The notes beneath the pieces are model-generated. The model saw only the letters and a list, made by a program, of their open reading frames with translations, made no database searches and was not told the origin of the DNA. 64,000 bases of DNA from Prochlorococcus marinus str. MIT 0918 (GTDB lineage: Bacteria; Cyanobacteriota; Cyanobacteriia; PCC-6307; Cyanobiaceae). The translations under genes were made by a program, and so were the position numbers. The stretch covers positions 558,001 to 622,000 of the forward strand of contig NZ_CP114780.1 of assembly GCF_027359415.1 (NCBI RefSeq), given 5' to 3'. Below are positions 10,700 to 20,749 of the stretch, piece after piece. Positions within the stretch are counted from its first letter, which is position 1; each line of letters opens with the position of its first letter.

Positions 10700-11043
10700 G
10701 CCGCAACTTGGCTAAGAGCCTTACTTAAGTCTGATGACAAATGAAGATAATCTTCTAGACGAACAAGTTTTATTGTTTGAACAACTCTTGCATTACCAAC
10801 AACACCAAGAGATTTCTTAGCCTTCTTACAAGTTTTAGCAAAATGAACAATAACTCCTAATCCAGAAGAATCTATAAAATCAATTTTTGTTAAATCCAAG
10901 ACAACGGGCAATTTATTTGCGGTGAACTTTTCATTAACAAAATTTGTAAATTGCTTCTCTGAATAAGCATCTAGCTGTCCAGTGAAATAAAAAACCAAAC
11001 AGCCTTTCTTTTTCTCAGACCCACCCCGCAAAGAAACGGTCAA
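10696..11043 (-). CDS. STAS-domain anti-sigma factor antagonist-like protein
   Basis: A 115-residue single STAS domain. The conserved loop KIDFIDSSGLGVIVHF holds the serine (59 or 60) phosphorylated by anti-sigma kinases in SpoIIAA/RsbV relatives. This suggests partner-switch signalling, but no kinase or phosphatase partner is encoded nearby. It is the first gene of the STAS-mrnC-rlmB operon (4-nt overlap with mrnC). The reason for its pairing with rRNA enzymes is not clear. Confidence 0.85.
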   Translation of the reverse strand: MTVSLRGGSEKKKGCLVFYFTGQLDAYSEKQFTNFVNEKFTANKLPVVLDLTKIDFIDSSGLGVIVHFAKTCKKAKKSLGVVGNARVVQTIKLVRLEDYLHLSSDLSKALSQVAA

Positions 11044-11126
11044 TCGTTGTAAATCGTTTATGGGACCAATCCTCCCTAATGCTTCTCAAAAGAAGTGTAG
11101 TTATCAATGAGCAAGTCAACCACGAT

Positions 11127-12272
11127 TCAACGTCGTTCTGACATTACTTCAGCAAAACGTGCAAAATGATAATCTGCATCATGAGGCCCTGGACTGGCTT
11201 CTGGGTGATATTGAATCCCGAAAACAGGTCTGTTACACATTGCTATGCCTGCTACTGTCCCATCATTAAGATTTAAATGAGTAATATCTACATTGTTTGA
11301 ATTTAATGATTCTGCTTCAAGAGCAAAGCCATGATTTTGGCTAGTAATTTCAACACGGCCACTTATGCCACATGGATGATTTAAACCTCTATGTCCATAG
11401 GTCAATTTAAAAGTTTTACCACCTAGAGCCAAACCTAAGATTTGATGGCCTAGACATATGCCAAACATAGGTAAATCTCTTTCTTCAATTAATCTTTTAG
11501 CTAAATCAATTCCTTCCTTAACAGCAGCTGGATCACCAGGTCCATTTGAAAAGAAGATTCCTTCTGGTTCTAAATCCAATACATCTTTATAGCCTGCATT
11601 CGAAGGCAGCACAACAACTTCACAGCCATGTGCTACAAGCCGGTTCAAAATTGATCGTTTAATCCCAAAATCAATAGCTACAACCTTAAAAGGAATTTGT
11701 GGTTCCAATTTCAATCTTTTATCAAATTCTGGAATAGCAGTTGTGTCCCATTTGTAAAACTTTGTCGTAGTAACTTTTTCAGCTAAATTAAGTCCCTTCA
11801 TGATAGGAGCAGCTTGAATTCTTTCTAACAAACTAGACAAAGAAACTTCTTTCAATTCAGAGCAAATAAGAGCATTCATAGTTCCAGAGCTTCTTAAATG
11901 CCTTACAAGTTCTCTTGTGTCAACACCATATATGCCAACAACATTCTCTTCTTTAAGCCATTTTTCAAAAGTGATATTTGCACGCCAATTACTAGGTGTT
12001 CGAGCAAAGTTTCTTACGATAACACCTTTTGCATATGGGGAATCAGATTCATTATCTTCAGAATTCACTCCAGTATTACCTAGTTCAGGGTATGTAAATG
12101 TTATTAATTGCCCAAAATAACTTGGATCAGTTAAAACCTCTTGATATCCGGTTATGCCAGTATTAAATACTATTTCACCTATTACAGTACCTTTACTTCC
12201 AAAAGACTTTCCTTTTATTAAAGTGCCATCAGATAAAAGCAAAATTGCATCGTCTTTCTCAAAAGTAGTCAT
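11127..12272 (-). CDS. carA: Carbamoyl-phosphate synthase small (glutaminase) subunit
   Basis: A 381-residue subunit that hydrolyses glutamine and feeds ammonia to CarB for pyrimidine and arginine synthesis. The N-terminal CPSase domain carries [20 protein letters not shown]. The class I glutamine amidotransferase domain has the nucleophile in [16 protein letters not shown] and the His/Glu pair in [15 protein letters not shown]. Length is typical. It lies downstream of trpD on the same strand with a 39-nt gap. carB is not in the window. Confidence 0.97.
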   Translation of the reverse strand: MTTFEKDDAILLLSDGTLIKGKSFGSKGTVIGEIVFNTGITGYQEVLTDPSYFGQLITFTYPELGNTGVNSEDNESDSPYAKGVIVRNFARTPSNWRANITFEKWLKEENVVGIYGVDTRELVRHLRSSGTMNALICSELKEVSLSSLLERIQAAPIMKGLNLAEKVTTTKFYKWDTTAIPEFDKRLKLEPQIPFKVVAIDFGIKRSILNRLVAHGCEVVVLPSNAGYKDVLDLEPEGIFFSNGPGDPAAVKEGIDLAKRLIEERDLPMFGICLGHQILGLALGGKTFKLTYGHRGLNHPCGISGRVEITSQNHGFALEAESLNSNNVDITHLNLNDGTVAGIAMCNRPVFGIQYHPEASPGPHDADYHFARFAEVMSERR

Positions 12273-12311
12273 ATTAAAATAATAATAAAAAACTTGTCAT
12301 TCTAAAAATAT

Positions 12312-13337
12312 TTATTCTAAAAATCCTTTTAACTCATTAAATTTTTCCCAAGGCCTACCAGATTCCATAGATTCTAAAGCTATTTTCACTCCCTTACTTA
12401 TATCAATCTCAACTCCTGAAGCCCATAAAACCAAAGAAGTGTTAAGGGCTACTACATCCTTTTGAGCTTGGGTGCCTTCACCTTGCAAAACAGTTTGAAG
12501 AATCTCTTTATTTGTTATCAATGAGCCACCTTTAAGCTCATCATTTGATACAGGTTTAAGCCCTAATTCTTTGATATTAATCACTTTGGAATTTATATGG
12601 CCATTTTCAAGAAATCTAAAATCATTACTGCCTTCGAGAGATGCTTCATCCAAACCTCCTCCTCCATGAACAACTACGGCTCTTTTTAGGCCAAGGTTTT
12701 TCATTGCGACTACCATTGGGTCTAGCAATTCTTGTTTCGCGACACCTAACACTTGCGCTTTAGGACGAAATGGATTTACTAACGGTCCAAGCAGATTAAA
12801 AATAGTTCTTATTCCTAGGCTTTTTCTTAATGGAGCCAAATTAACTAAAGAAGAATGCCAAACAGGTGCAAATAAAAATGTAATATTTGTCTTTTCAATA
12901 GCATTAGCAACTAATTCAAGAGGCGCATTTAAATTTATCCCAAGTTCTTCAAGAACATCTGCAGAACCAACCTTTCCACTTGCACTTCGGTTTCCATGCT
13001 TAGCAATAGTTACTCCACAAGCAGCAGAAACAAATGCCACTGCTGTTGAGATGTTAAAAGTATCTGCTCCATCCCCCCCTGTACCACATGTATCTACCAA
13101 AAACGATTCAGAAAGATTCAAAGAATATTCACATGCGTCTCTAAGAACTTCAGCCATAGTAGAAAGCTCTAGACCTGAAACAGGCTTAGCTCTTAAAGCA
13201 GTTAAAAAAGCTCCTGTTTGTACAGGTAAAAGTTCTTCCTTGAGCCAGGCATTCATAAGAGTTTTGGCTTCCAATGAATTCAGTTCTTCAGCTGATAAAA
13301 CCTTTTCAAGTAGTTTTGGCCAAGAGACAGTCGACAT
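12312..13337 (-). CDS. trpD: Anthranilate phosphoribosyltransferase
   Basis: A 341-residue enzyme of tryptophan synthesis that transfers phosphoribose from PRPP to anthranilate. The PRPP-binding signature [18 protein letters not shown] and the [21 protein letters not shown] segment are complete, as is the magnesium-site region [16 protein letters not shown]. Length is normal. It stands apart from other trp genes, as is common in cyanobacteria. Confidence 0.97.
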   Translation of the reverse strand: MSTVSWPKLLEKVLSAEELNSLEAKTLMNAWLKEELLPVQTGAFLTALRAKPVSGLELSTMAEVLRDACEYSLNLSESFLVDTCGTGGDGADTFNISTAVAFVSAACGVTIAKHGNRSASGKVGSADVLEELGINLNAPLELVANAIEKTNITFLFAPVWHSSLVNLAPLRKSLGIRTIFNLLGPLVNPFRPKAQVLGVAKQELLDPMVVAMKNLGLKRAVVVHGGGGLDEASLEGSNDFRFLENGHINSKVINIKELGLKPVSNDELKGGSLITNKEILQTVLQGEGTQAQKDVVALNTSLVLWASGVEIDISKGVKIALESMESGRPWEKFNELKGFLE

Positions 13338-13459
13338 AAAATACGCTCAAAGAAAAGTCAGGTGCTATGCACTCTGGGCCAAATCATAGAGATATTTCTA
13401 ACTCTTACCTGAAAAATTTTTATAAAAGAGTTTAAGAGAAAGAAATTATCCAATTAAAA

Positions 13460-13765
13460 TCAACTTGAAGAATTATCTGATGTATCAAAACTTGACCCTA
13501 GATTCTCATCTGCATAATTAGAAGGTCTATACCCTTTTGACCAAATATCTCTTGTTTTAGAATTAAGTGTCTCCTGAGTCATTCCCCAAGATTTTAAAAT
13601 TTTAGCTATATCCAATTGAATATCCTTGGCTCCAGGGAAGCCCTCATATCTCATTAACAACCTAGCAATGTTAAGCAAGTCTTCGTCTTCTGGCATGTCT
13701 TTAGATATCAATCTGTTTAGGTGTTCACGATCTACTATGTACAGTGGATGGTTCTGTCCTTCCAT
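13460..13765 (-). CDS. DUF3288 family protein
   Basis: A 101-residue soluble cyanobacterial protein. The family pattern is NHPLYIVDREHLNRLI, LARLLMRYEGFPGAKDIQ-like spacing, and SWGMTQETLNSKTRDIW. Function is unknown. The last ~20 residues are Ser/Asp/Asn-rich and look disordered. It is divergent from the ABC exporter (82-nt gap), so the two may share a promoter region. Confidence 0.8.
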   Translation of the reverse strand: MEGQNHPLYIVDREHLNRLISKDMPEDEDLLNIARLLMRYEGFPGAKDIQLDIAKILKSWGMTQETLNSKTRDIWSKGYRPSNYADENLGSSFDTSDNSSS

Positions 13766-13847
13766 TAAGCAAAAGCCTTACTTAAGAAAACTAATATATC
13801 AACTTTCATCCTTACCGATATAGATTAATTATTAGAGTTTTCAAATC

Positions 13848-15590
13848 ATGGCAGTTTTTAGGATTGATCTAATAAAAAGATATTTAAGGCCTCATAAAAA
13901 CACTTTGATATTGGGAGGAGTGAGCCTAATAATTGTAAATATACTAAGCGTAGCAATACCTTTTGAAGTTCGTCGCATCATAGATGCCTTAAAAGAAGGA
14001 TTTTCCTTTAACGATGTACTAAGCAAATCAGCATGGATAATTATCCTTGCAACAGTTATGGGTTTAGTTCGACTTTTGTCTAGGCAACTGGTATTCGGAG
14101 TTGGTAGGCAAGTAGAAGTAAATCTAAGACAAAGACTTTTCGATCATATGCTCATACAAGATCCAGGATGGGTCCAAGGTATAGGAAGTGGAGAGGTTAT
14201 TACCAGAGCAACCAGTGACATAGAAAACATTAGGAGACTGCTTGGCTTCGCAATATTGAGTCTTACCAATACCTTCCTTGCCTATGCATTCACAATTCCA
14301 GCAATGCTAGCAATTAACCCTTTTTTAACTGTTGTTTCCATATCTCTTTATCCAATAATGCTAGGAACTGTTAGGCTTTTTGGAGGCAGAATGGTCAAAC
14401 AACGCAAGCGACAACAAGAAGCACTATCAAGTCTCAGCGAATTAATTCAAGAAGATCTTTCAGGAATAAGTGCTATAAAAATTTATGGTCAAGAGGTTGC
14501 CGAAGAAAAAGCATTCTCAAGTTTAAATAATAATTATAAAAATGCAGCAATAAATTTAGCTAGAACAGCCAGTACACTATTCCCACTTTTGCAGGGAATT
14601 TCTTCAATATCATTACTTTTAATTCTTGCTTTAGGGAGCAGTTTTATTGAGAAAGGCTCTCTTACGATTGGAGGCCTAATCGCACTAATATTATATGTAG
14701 AAAGATTAGTATTCCCAACTGCTCTATTAGGCTTTACTCTAAATACTTTTCAATTAGGTCAGGTTAGCCTAGAGCGTGTAGAAGAATTACTTAATAACGA
14801 ACCTCTTATTAAAGATAACATTAATAATAGCCCTTTAAATAAACCAATCAAAGGAAAGTTAAAAGCCAAAAATCTTTCCGTTAGGTATGAAGATAATGGT
14901 AAAAATATTATAAAGGATATAAATTTTTCAATTAATCCAGGAGAGTTAGTTGCAATAGTAGGCCCAGTTGGTTGCGGAAAAACAACTCTTGCCAGAGCTT
15001 TATGCAGAATGGTAAATATAAAAAGAAACCAATTATTCTTAGACGGTAATGATATTCTTGATCTTAAGCTAGAGGATCTTCGAAAGAACATTGCTTTGGT
15101 ACCACAAGAAGGATATTTATTTACAGACTCATTAGCAAATAATATTAGATATGGTGATCCATATGCATCAATAAAAGAGATTCAGGAATCATCTCAGCAA
15201 GCACATCTTGATGAAGATATAAAAGGTTTCCCTGATGGGTTTGAAACCCTTGTTGGAGAAAGAGGAATAACTCTAAGTGGAGGCCAACGACAAAGGACAG
15301 CCTTAAGCAGGGCTTTATTAATTAGCTCACCAATAATTGTTCTTGATGATGCACTTGCTAGTGTTGATAATAAAACTGCAGCAGCAATACTTTCTTCAAT
15401 TAGGCAACAAGAAAATAGAACTATTTTAATGATAAGTCATCAACTTTCAGCAGCTGCAGCATGTGATCGTATTATTGTTTTAAATGAAGGAGAACTTGTT
15501 CAAGAAGGTACTCATACAGATTTGATCAATAAGAATGGTGTATACAAACAACTTTGGGAAAGAGAGAGAGCAGTTGAACAACTAGATTGA
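13848..15590 (+). CDS. ABC exporter half-transporter (fused membrane and ATPase domains)
   Basis: A 580-residue type IV ABC half-transporter that would work as a dimer. The membrane domain has six helices (residues ~15-300). The nucleotide-binding domain (~335-570) has Walker A GPVGCGKTT, signature LSGGQRQRTALSRAL, Walker B IIVLDDALASVD and the H-loop MISHQ. It resembles the MdlB/MsbA group exporting lipids, peptides or drugs; the substrate is unknown. No partner half is adjacent, so a homodimer is likely. Confidence 0.93.
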   Translation: MAVFRIDLIKRYLRPHKNTLILGGVSLIIVNILSVAIPFEVRRIIDALKEGFSFNDVLSKSAWIIILATVMGLVRLLSRQLVFGVGRQVEVNLRQRLFDHMLIQDPGWVQGIGSGEVITRATSDIENIRRLLGFAILSLTNTFLAYAFTIPAMLAINPFLTVVSISLYPIMLGTVRLFGGRMVKQRKRQQEALSSLSELIQEDLSGISAIKIYGQEVAEEKAFSSLNNNYKNAAINLARTASTLFPLLQGISSISLLLILALGSSFIEKGSLTIGGLIALILYVERLVFPTALLGFTLNTFQLGQVSLERVEELLNNEPLIKDNINNSPLNKPIKGKLKAKNLSVRYEDNGKNIIKDINFSINPGELVAIVGPVGCGKTTLARALCRMVNIKRNQLFLDGNDILDLKLEDLRKNIALVPQEGYLFTDSLANNIRYGDPYASIKEIQESSQQAHLDEDIKGFPDGFETLVGERGITLSGGQRQRTALSRALLISSPIIVLDDALASVDNKTAAAILSSIRQQENRTILMISHQLSAAAACDRIIVLNEGELVQEGTHTDLINKNGVYKQLWERERAVEQLD

Positions 15591-15683
15591 GATAAATAAA
15601 ACATCTTCTTAAAAAGATTCACAAAGAAGGATCTGAAATAAAAACCCATTTAACCTATCAAGTAAAACAAACGCAAACATTAA

Positions 15684-15956
15684 ATGACTACTCCTATACC
15701 TACCTCCTATACCCTGAAATGCGACCTAACATTTGGAGATATTTATCTTCAAATACTTGCTTGGATGGCGGTTATTTTCGTAAGTTTAGCCGGTGGATTA
15801 GGCTTGATGGGGTCTTCCAGACCAATATTTGCTCTTATTGGAGTTGGCTTAATTCTAGTACTAAGCCTCCCATTCTTATTATTTGCTTTTGTTACTACTT
15901 TATTAAATCATATTAAATTGATACCTAAATCAATTACCCAAGTCGATCAATCTTAA
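15684..15956 (+). CDS. Small two-span membrane protein, unknown function
   Basis: A 90-residue protein with two hydrophobic helices (about 23-45 and 48-73) and short soluble ends. The first helix ends GGLGLMGSS and the second is rich in Leu/Val. It is not recognised as a named family, though such proteins are conserved among picocyanobacteria. It ends one base before the msrA start, so the two are almost certainly co-transcribed. Confidence 0.65.
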   Translation: MTTPIPTSYTLKCDLTFGDIYLQILAWMAVIFVSLAGGLGLMGSSRPIFALIGVGLILVLSLPFLLFAFVTTLLNHIKLIPKSITQVDQS

Positions 15957-15957
15957 A

Positions 15958-16671
15958 ATGTTCAAAAATTGGCTAACTAAAGAAAAAGAAAATTCTTACT
16001 ATCCTGAAGGGGTAAAACATTTTGTATTAGGAAACAATATCAATTACAAACCCAGTAATAAGCAAAGTGAAATATATTTTGGATGTGGATGTTTTTGGGG
16101 AGCTGAGAAAGGGTTTTGGAAATTACCTGGTGTAATAACAACCGCTGTTGGATATGCAGGTGGGGATAATGAGAATCCTACTTATAGACAAGTTTGCTCA
16201 GGAAATACTAATCATGCTGAAGTAGTAAGAGTTGTTTGGGAAAAGTCTGAAATTGATATCAGTGATTTACTTAAAATGTTCTGGGAATGTCATGATCCCA
16301 CTCAAGGGAATAGACAAGGAAACGACTGTGGGAGTCAATATCGTTCAGCAATATTTACTAATAACAAAGAACATCTTGAAATAGCTTTTAAAAGCCTTAA
16401 TGCATATCAAAATCTTTTAACTCAGGAAAAATTTGGATCAATAACAACTGAAGTTAGTAGCAATCAAACTTTCTACTTTGCTGAAGAATATCATCAGCAA
16501 TACCTTGCGAAACCAGGCAGTAGGCCATATTGCTCAGCAATGCCAACAAATATTTCTTTACAGAATTTTCCTGGATCAGATTATAAGCTAAGTACTAGTA
16601 TTTGGGAAAATTTTAATTGGGAAGAAAATCATTGTGTCCTCAGAAGCAGCAATGATCCAATAAAAAAATGA
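15958..16671 (+). CDS. msrA: Peptide methionine sulfoxide reductase A
   Basis: A 237-residue repair enzyme that reduces methionine-S-sulfoxide in proteins. The catalytic cysteine (residue 45) is in FGCGCFWGAEKGFW. GVITTAVGYAGG, the FWECHDPTQGNRQGNDCGSQ segment and the C-terminal YCSAMPTN are also diagnostic. It is slightly longer than the usual ~210 residues because of an N-terminal leader and a C-terminal tail. Its stop overlaps the start of a tiny membrane protein. Confidence 0.95.
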   Translation: MFKNWLTKEKENSYYPEGVKHFVLGNNINYKPSNKQSEIYFGCGCFWGAEKGFWKLPGVITTAVGYAGGDNENPTYRQVCSGNTNHAEVVRVVWEKSEIDISDLLKMFWECHDPTQGNRQGNDCGSQYRSAIFTNNKEHLEIAFKSLNAYQNLLTQEKFGSITTEVSSNQTFYFAEEYHQQYLAKPGSRPYCSAMPTNISLQNFPGSDYKLSTSIWENFNWEENHCVLRSSNDPIKK

Positions 16672-16835
16672 ATGAAAACCTAGATGATAAGACAATAATA
16701 ACAATAATAATTTGTACTATACTACTTGTATTTATTTTAGTTTTTAGCTTTAGTCGTCCCAAGAATAAATTAGAACCATCTATTCAATGGAAGGATAATG
16801 CACCAACAGAATATATTGAATCAATTAGATCTTGA
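16668..16835 (+). CDS. Tiny single-span membrane protein
   Basis: A 55-residue reading frame starting ATGA-style inside the msrA stop (4-nt overlap). It has a strongly hydrophobic helix (residues ~9-28, Ile/Leu/Val-rich), then a charged tail ending ESIRS. The overlap strongly supports translation. No family recognised. Confidence 0.6.
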   Translation: MNENLDDKTIITIIICTILLVFILVFSFSRPKNKLEPSIQWKDNAPTEYIESIRS

Positions 16836-16895
16836 GCTTTTTAATAAATCAAAAAACTATTACTTATTTAAGATCAATACAAGTACTATAATAAA

Positions 16896-17255
16896 GTGAT
16901 TAAAAGGATAGAAATTAAAAAAAATAATTCACTTAAGCCTCCTTCAAAAGCGATAGTAAGACTTTATAGTTTAATTGCTATTTTACTAGTTTTAATACCT
17001 GAATGGCTTGCTGAACTAACTCTTCTTATAAAAGATTCTAATAATAATTTAGATATACCAAAAGCAAATGAAATCTGGGAGACACAAGCAGATCTTAAAC
17101 TATCTACAATGAACATTAGGCAGTTAAGAGAACTTGCTGTTTCATTGAAAATTCACGGCTATTCAGGAGAAGACCGAAATTCATTATCAAGGCGACTTCT
17201 AAATAAATTAAAAAGCAAATCAAAAAGAATCTGCAAATTTCAAAAATTCTTATGA
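16896..17255 (+). CDS. Membrane-anchored protein with Rho-N/SAP-like helix-extended-helix motif
   Basis: A 119-residue protein starting with GTG. Residues ~24-45 form one transmembrane helix. The C-terminal part (STMNIRQLRELAVSLKIHGY then NSLSRRLLNKLKS) has the Leu-Arg-x-Leu-Ala pattern of Rho-N/SAP-like domains that bind nucleic acid. The function is not known. It lies just before tRNA-Pro. The start is uncertain because no ATG is available upstream. Confidence 0.6.
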   Translation: MIKRIEIKKNNSLKPPSKAIVRLYSLIAILLVLIPEWLAELTLLIKDSNNNLDIPKANEIWETQADLKLSTMNIRQLRELAVSLKIHGYSGEDRNSLSRRLLNKLKSKSKRICKFQKFL

Positions 17256-17283
17256 ATAGCCAAGATGCTATAACTTTAAATTA

Positions 17284-17357
17284 CGGGACGTGGCGCAGTT
17301 TGGTAGCGCACCACTTTGGGGTAGTGGGGGTCGTGGGTTCAAATCCCGCCGTTCCGA
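17284..17357 (+). tRNA. tRNA-Pro (anticodon GGG)
   Basis: A complete cloverleaf. The acceptor stem pairs cgggacg with cgttccg (one G-U), with discriminator A. The D arm contains gcgcagtttggtagcgc. The anticodon stem ccact/agtgg closes the loop ttggggt, giving anticodon GGG. The T arm has gtgggttcaaatcccgc. CCA is not encoded. GGG reads CCC and CCU codons. Confidence 0.96.
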
Positions 17358-17471
17358 TTTGATCAACAAAAAAACATTAATGCCTTTTAGAAGTTGTTCC
17401 TATAAACTAAAACAAATTCATTTCAACCTAAAATGAACTAGTGTTTTAATTATTCAACAATAATTTTTAAA

Positions 17472-17855
17472 TTGAAAAGCATAAGTTTTCTTCTAATCAA
17501 ATCAACTGATTTTCTTAGGAAATTGACCTATATTTTTTTTGCATTATTTATATTGTTTGTAATATCCTTATTTACACCCTCAGCACAAGCTAATACATTC
17601 AAAGAGTTTGAAATAAATATGAATAATTGGAATGAAAAGATTAAAATAGCAAGTGATTATCTAGATAAAGCAGAACAATCACTTAAAGAAGGTGATGAAA
17701 TACAAGGGTGTATCAAACAACGCAAAGCAGCTGAATATGGAATTGATGCAACTAACTCACTGATAAAAGCTTTTCAAGAAAGAGATCCAAATTACGATAT
17801 GTCTGACATAGAAACTGGCCTAGCAAAATGGAAAGAGCTTAGGGATTTTTGTTAA
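17472..17855 (+). CDS. Exported four-helix-like small protein, unknown function
   Basis: A 127-residue protein with a long N-terminal hydrophobic signal (residues ~18-38) ending in PSAQA, then a helical charged mature part with heptad-like stretches. Three cysteines are seen, one at the C-terminus. The start is TTG; the only in-frame ATGs lie in the mature part, so the non-ATG start is required to keep the signal peptide. Thylakoid lumen or periplasm is inferred. Confidence 0.6.
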   Translation: MKSISFLLIKSTDFLRKLTYIFFALFILFVISLFTPSAQANTFKEFEINMNNWNEKIKIASDYLDKAEQSLKEGDEIQGCIKQRKAAEYGIDATNSLIKAFQERDPNYDMSDIETGLAKWKELRDFC

Positions 17856-18051
17856 CCCTACCTAATCAAATTCCTGTTTGAATTATTTATTTAGCATCAA
17901 AATACCTACCGGGAAGCAATAAAAAACCTAATATTACGTATCAAAATATACATCATAATGTAACAGACATTTCAAAAAGTGCATACGTCGCTACAGCAAA
18001 TCCCAGTCATGAAAGTCATAATAGGGAAGTCCAAGTGTGAGGATTCCACAA

Positions 18052-19425
18052 ATGAAGCTTTTCCAGCAATTGCTGGTAGCTCCTGCTGCTCTGGGTCTAT
18101 TGGCTCCTTTAGCTGCTAATGCAGCTGAAGTCAACATCAATGATGTTGCCAATTATGCGACTACAGGTGCAGAGGTAACTACTGCTCAATACTCCGATGT
18201 TGTTCCTGGAGATTGGGCTTATACAGCTCTTCAAAATCTAAGTGAGAGCTATGGCTGTGTAGACAATGCCTACACACAAAATCTTAAGAGTGGTCAGGCT
18301 CTAACTCGTTATGAGGCTGCTGCACTTATTAATGCATGTTTAGAAGGCGGTTTAGCTTCTGCTGACGTTGATTCTGATGCAGTTCGTCTTTCCAATGAGT
18401 TTGGCACTGAAATGGCCATCCTTAAAGGACGTGTTGATGGACTTGAGTACAAAGTTAAGGAACTTAGTGCTGGACAGTTCTCTTCTACAACCAAAATGTC
18501 TGGAGGAGCTGTATTCACAACTGGTTTCGTTGATGGACCTAGCTCCAAAGATGATAACAAGCTAGCAACTGAGTACAACTTCACTGTTGACCTTAATACC
18601 AGCTTCAATGGTAGAGATGGTCTTTATGCACAGGTAGTACAAGGTAACCAATCTGAACTTGTACTTGAAAGTTCAGAGACAGATAGTACTCTAACTGTTG
18701 GTTCACTTTACTACTCATTCCCAGTAGGCGATTTCCAAGTAACAGCTGGTCCTCTAGTTGACCAAGATGATGTTATTTCAGCAAGCACTTCTATCTATTC
18801 TGAGAACTTCAGATTAGACACAATGCGTTTTAGTGCTGCAGGTACTGAGACTGGTCCTGGTGTTGCTGTTGCTTACGCTAATGACAGTGGTTTCAACGGT
18901 TCAGTAAGCTACGTTGCTCAAGATGGTGAGAATGGTACTAAAGGTATGTTCTCCAGAGAAGGAGATGACGTACTGACTGCATCACTTGGTTATGATGCAG
19001 ACAACTTCGGTGGTGGAATTCTTTATAAGAATGCCGATAACAATGGTGACACCAATGGTGAAAAGACATTCGGTGTAGGTGCATACTTTGCTCCTGAGAA
19101 TCTACCTACTATTAGTGTTGCTTATGACACTAAGGATCCAGAAACAGTTAGTACAACAACTAACCCAACTGGTAAGAATTCATCCGCTCTTACGATCGGA
19201 TTGGATTATGAGGTAGGTCCTGGTACTGCAAGCCTTGCTTGGCAGAGCTTCGAAGATGCTTCTATTTCATCTTATAAGACCCAAACCCTTTCTAACTACG
19301 AACTTTACTACTCATATCCTGTATCCGATGGTATCGATGTACAGGGTGGTTTGTTCTATGAAGAAGGCAACGGTCGTCAAGCTGACACAGTTGGCTATAT
19401 AGTTGAAACATTCTTTAGCTTCTAA
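18052..19425 (+). CDS. SLH-domain porin (SomA-like outer-membrane channel)
   Basis: A major cyanobacterial porin of 457 residues. A signal peptide (starting MKLFQQLLVAPAALG and ending AANA) is followed by an SLH domain with YSDVVPGDWAYTALQNLSE and LTRYEAAALINAC, which anchors the barrel to peptidoglycan. A short coiled coil follows (EMAILKGRVDGLEYKVKEL), then a beta-barrel ending with aromatic VETFFSF. I prefer the ATG at 18052 over the in-frame GTG at 18037 because it begins the signal peptide. Codon use is richer in C-ending codons than in neighbours, as expected for an abundant protein. A strong terminator follows. Confidence 0.92.
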   Translation: MKLFQQLLVAPAALGLLAPLAANAAEVNINDVANYATTGAEVTTAQYSDVVPGDWAYTALQNLSESYGCVDNAYTQNLKSGQALTRYEAAALINACLEGGLASADVDSDAVRLSNEFGTEMAILKGRVDGLEYKVKELSAGQFSSTTKMSGGAVFTTGFVDGPSSKDDNKLATEYNFTVDLNTSFNGRDGLYAQVVQGNQSELVLESSETDSTLTVGSLYYSFPVGDFQVTAGPLVDQDDVISASTSIYSENFRLDTMRFSAAGTETGPGVAVAYANDSGFNGSVSYVAQDGENGTKGMFSREGDDVLTASLGYDADNFGGGILYKNADNNGDTNGEKTFGVGAYFAPENLPTISVAYDTKDPETVSTTTNPTGKNSSALTIGLDYEVGPGTASLAWQSFEDASISSYKTQTLSNYELYYSYPVSDGIDVQGGLFYEEGNGRQADTVGYIVETFFSF

Positions 19426-19460
19426 ATTAGTAAGCTACTTAGATAACTTCAATTACTATA

Positions 19461-19492
19461 AAAGGCTCTCACCTAATGTGAGAGCCTTTTTC
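19461..19492 (+). terminator. Intrinsic terminator of the porin gene
   Basis: A perfect stem aaaggctctcac / gtgagagccttt with a five-base loop followed by a T run, 36 nt after the porin stop codon. One of the clearest terminators in the window. Confidence 0.92.
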
Positions 19493-19602
19493 ATGTTGAT
19501 TTCTAATTTTCTGAGAACATTTGATCTTTTTGTTTAATAATAATTAAATATATATAAAAGAATTATATGTTTAAAGGTAATACTCGAATAAAAAGTTAAA
19601 AC

Positions 19603-19779
19603 CTAATTTTCATTTTCCTCATCAGAAAGTAAAGTTGAACGAATCAAACTAAAAGAGCTTATACCTACAGCGATGAAAATAAATACACTTATGCCAATAA
19701 GAATGGAAACTGTTGTAGTTGACAATTCAATCTCTCCAAAAGCTATTGAAAGAAAATAAGAATATGGTAATTCAATCAT
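19603..19779 (-). CDS. Tiny single-span membrane protein next to uppP
   Basis: A 58-residue frame beginning MIELPYSYFLSIAFGEIEL, with a hydrophobic helix (residues ~23-43) and an acidic tail ending DEENEN. It starts 6 nt after the uppP stop on the same strand, so it is probably co-transcribed. Not recognised. Confidence 0.6.
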   Translation of the reverse strand: MIELPYSYFLSIAFGEIELSTTTVSILIGISVFIFIAVGISSFSLIRSTLLSDEENEN

Positions 19780-19785
19780 TTGTTT

Positions 19786-20661
19786 TTAGAGAGCCTCATT
19801 AATGTAATACCAAGCTAATAAAAAAGTTCCAAATAACAATCGATAAGTGATAAAAATCATCATATTATTTTTTTGTAAAAATCTCATCAGAAAACCAATC
19901 GATAAATATGAAGTAAAAGCAGAAGAACATATACCAATTAACAACGGAGTTACACCTACTAAATTAGGTTCATAAATAGCTCCTTTTAATTCAACTAATC
20001 CTGCAAGCGTAATAGCTGGCAAGCCTAAAAGGAAAGAAAATCTTGCTGCAGATTCTCTTTCTAATCCAGTAATTAAAGCAGTAGTAATGGTAATACCTGA
20101 TCTTGACACACCTGGGATTAAGGCTAAAACCTGCGCACATCCAATAAAAAAACCATCTATTTTAGAAACCTTATCTATAGTTTTTATTTTATCGCTAAAT
20201 AACTCTGCCAAAAATAATAAAATCGCCATAAGAATGGAAACTATTGCGACAGATGGAATAGTTCTTAGAACTGAATTTTCATAATTGCTCCAAAATAATT
20301 TAACTAAACCTCCTACAAAAATAATTGGCAAGCTACCAATTAAAATAGAAGAGAATAAATTAGTCCTTCGATTATTCCACGATTTCTGTAGAATTAATCT
20401 TGAAAAACCATTCTTAAGATCAACAATATCACTCCAGAAATAAGTAATCAAAGCAATAATACTTCCTAATTGAAGCGATGCAGAAATAGAAACTCCTGGG
20501 TCTTCCCAACCTAATAAAGCAGGGAAAATCATAAGATGAGCAGTACTACTTATCGGTATAAACTCAGTTATGCCCTGAATAATTCCTAAAAAAAAACTTT
20601 TCCAACATTCTTGAAAAAAAGTGTTAGAAGCATTTATTGTAAAAAAGATAAATGAGCTCAT
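19786..20661 (-). CDS. uppP: Undecaprenyl-diphosphatase
   Basis: An integral membrane phosphatase that recycles undecaprenyl pyrophosphate for peptidoglycan and polysaccharide synthesis. Diagnostic motifs are GIIQGITEFIPISSTAHL (contains the catalytic Glu-rich segment) and IPGVSRSGITITTALITG, with LGLPAITLAG. About eight membrane helices. I chose the ATG at 20661; an upstream in-frame ATG at 20721 would add 20 hydrophobic residues not usual in the family. It is divergent from a small exported protein. Confidence 0.93.
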   Translation of the reverse strand: MSSFIFFTINASNTFFQECWKSFFLGIIQGITEFIPISSTAHLMIFPALLGWEDPGVSISASLQLGSIIALITYFWSDIVDLKNGFSRLILQKSWNNRRTNLFSSILIGSLPIIFVGGLVKLFWSNYENSVLRTIPSVAIVSILMAILLFLAELFSDKIKTIDKVSKIDGFFIGCAQVLALIPGVSRSGITITTALITGLERESAARFSFLLGLPAITLAGLVELKGAIYEPNLVGVTPLLIGICSSAFTSYLSIGFLMRFLQKNNMMIFITYRLLFGTFLLAWYYINEAL

Positions 20662-20749
20662 ATATAAATTAATTAAAAGATTACTTATAATCACTGTAAT
20701 CTGAAAAGCTATAAAAACCATATATAGCTCCCTTGTAAATTCCCAACCT

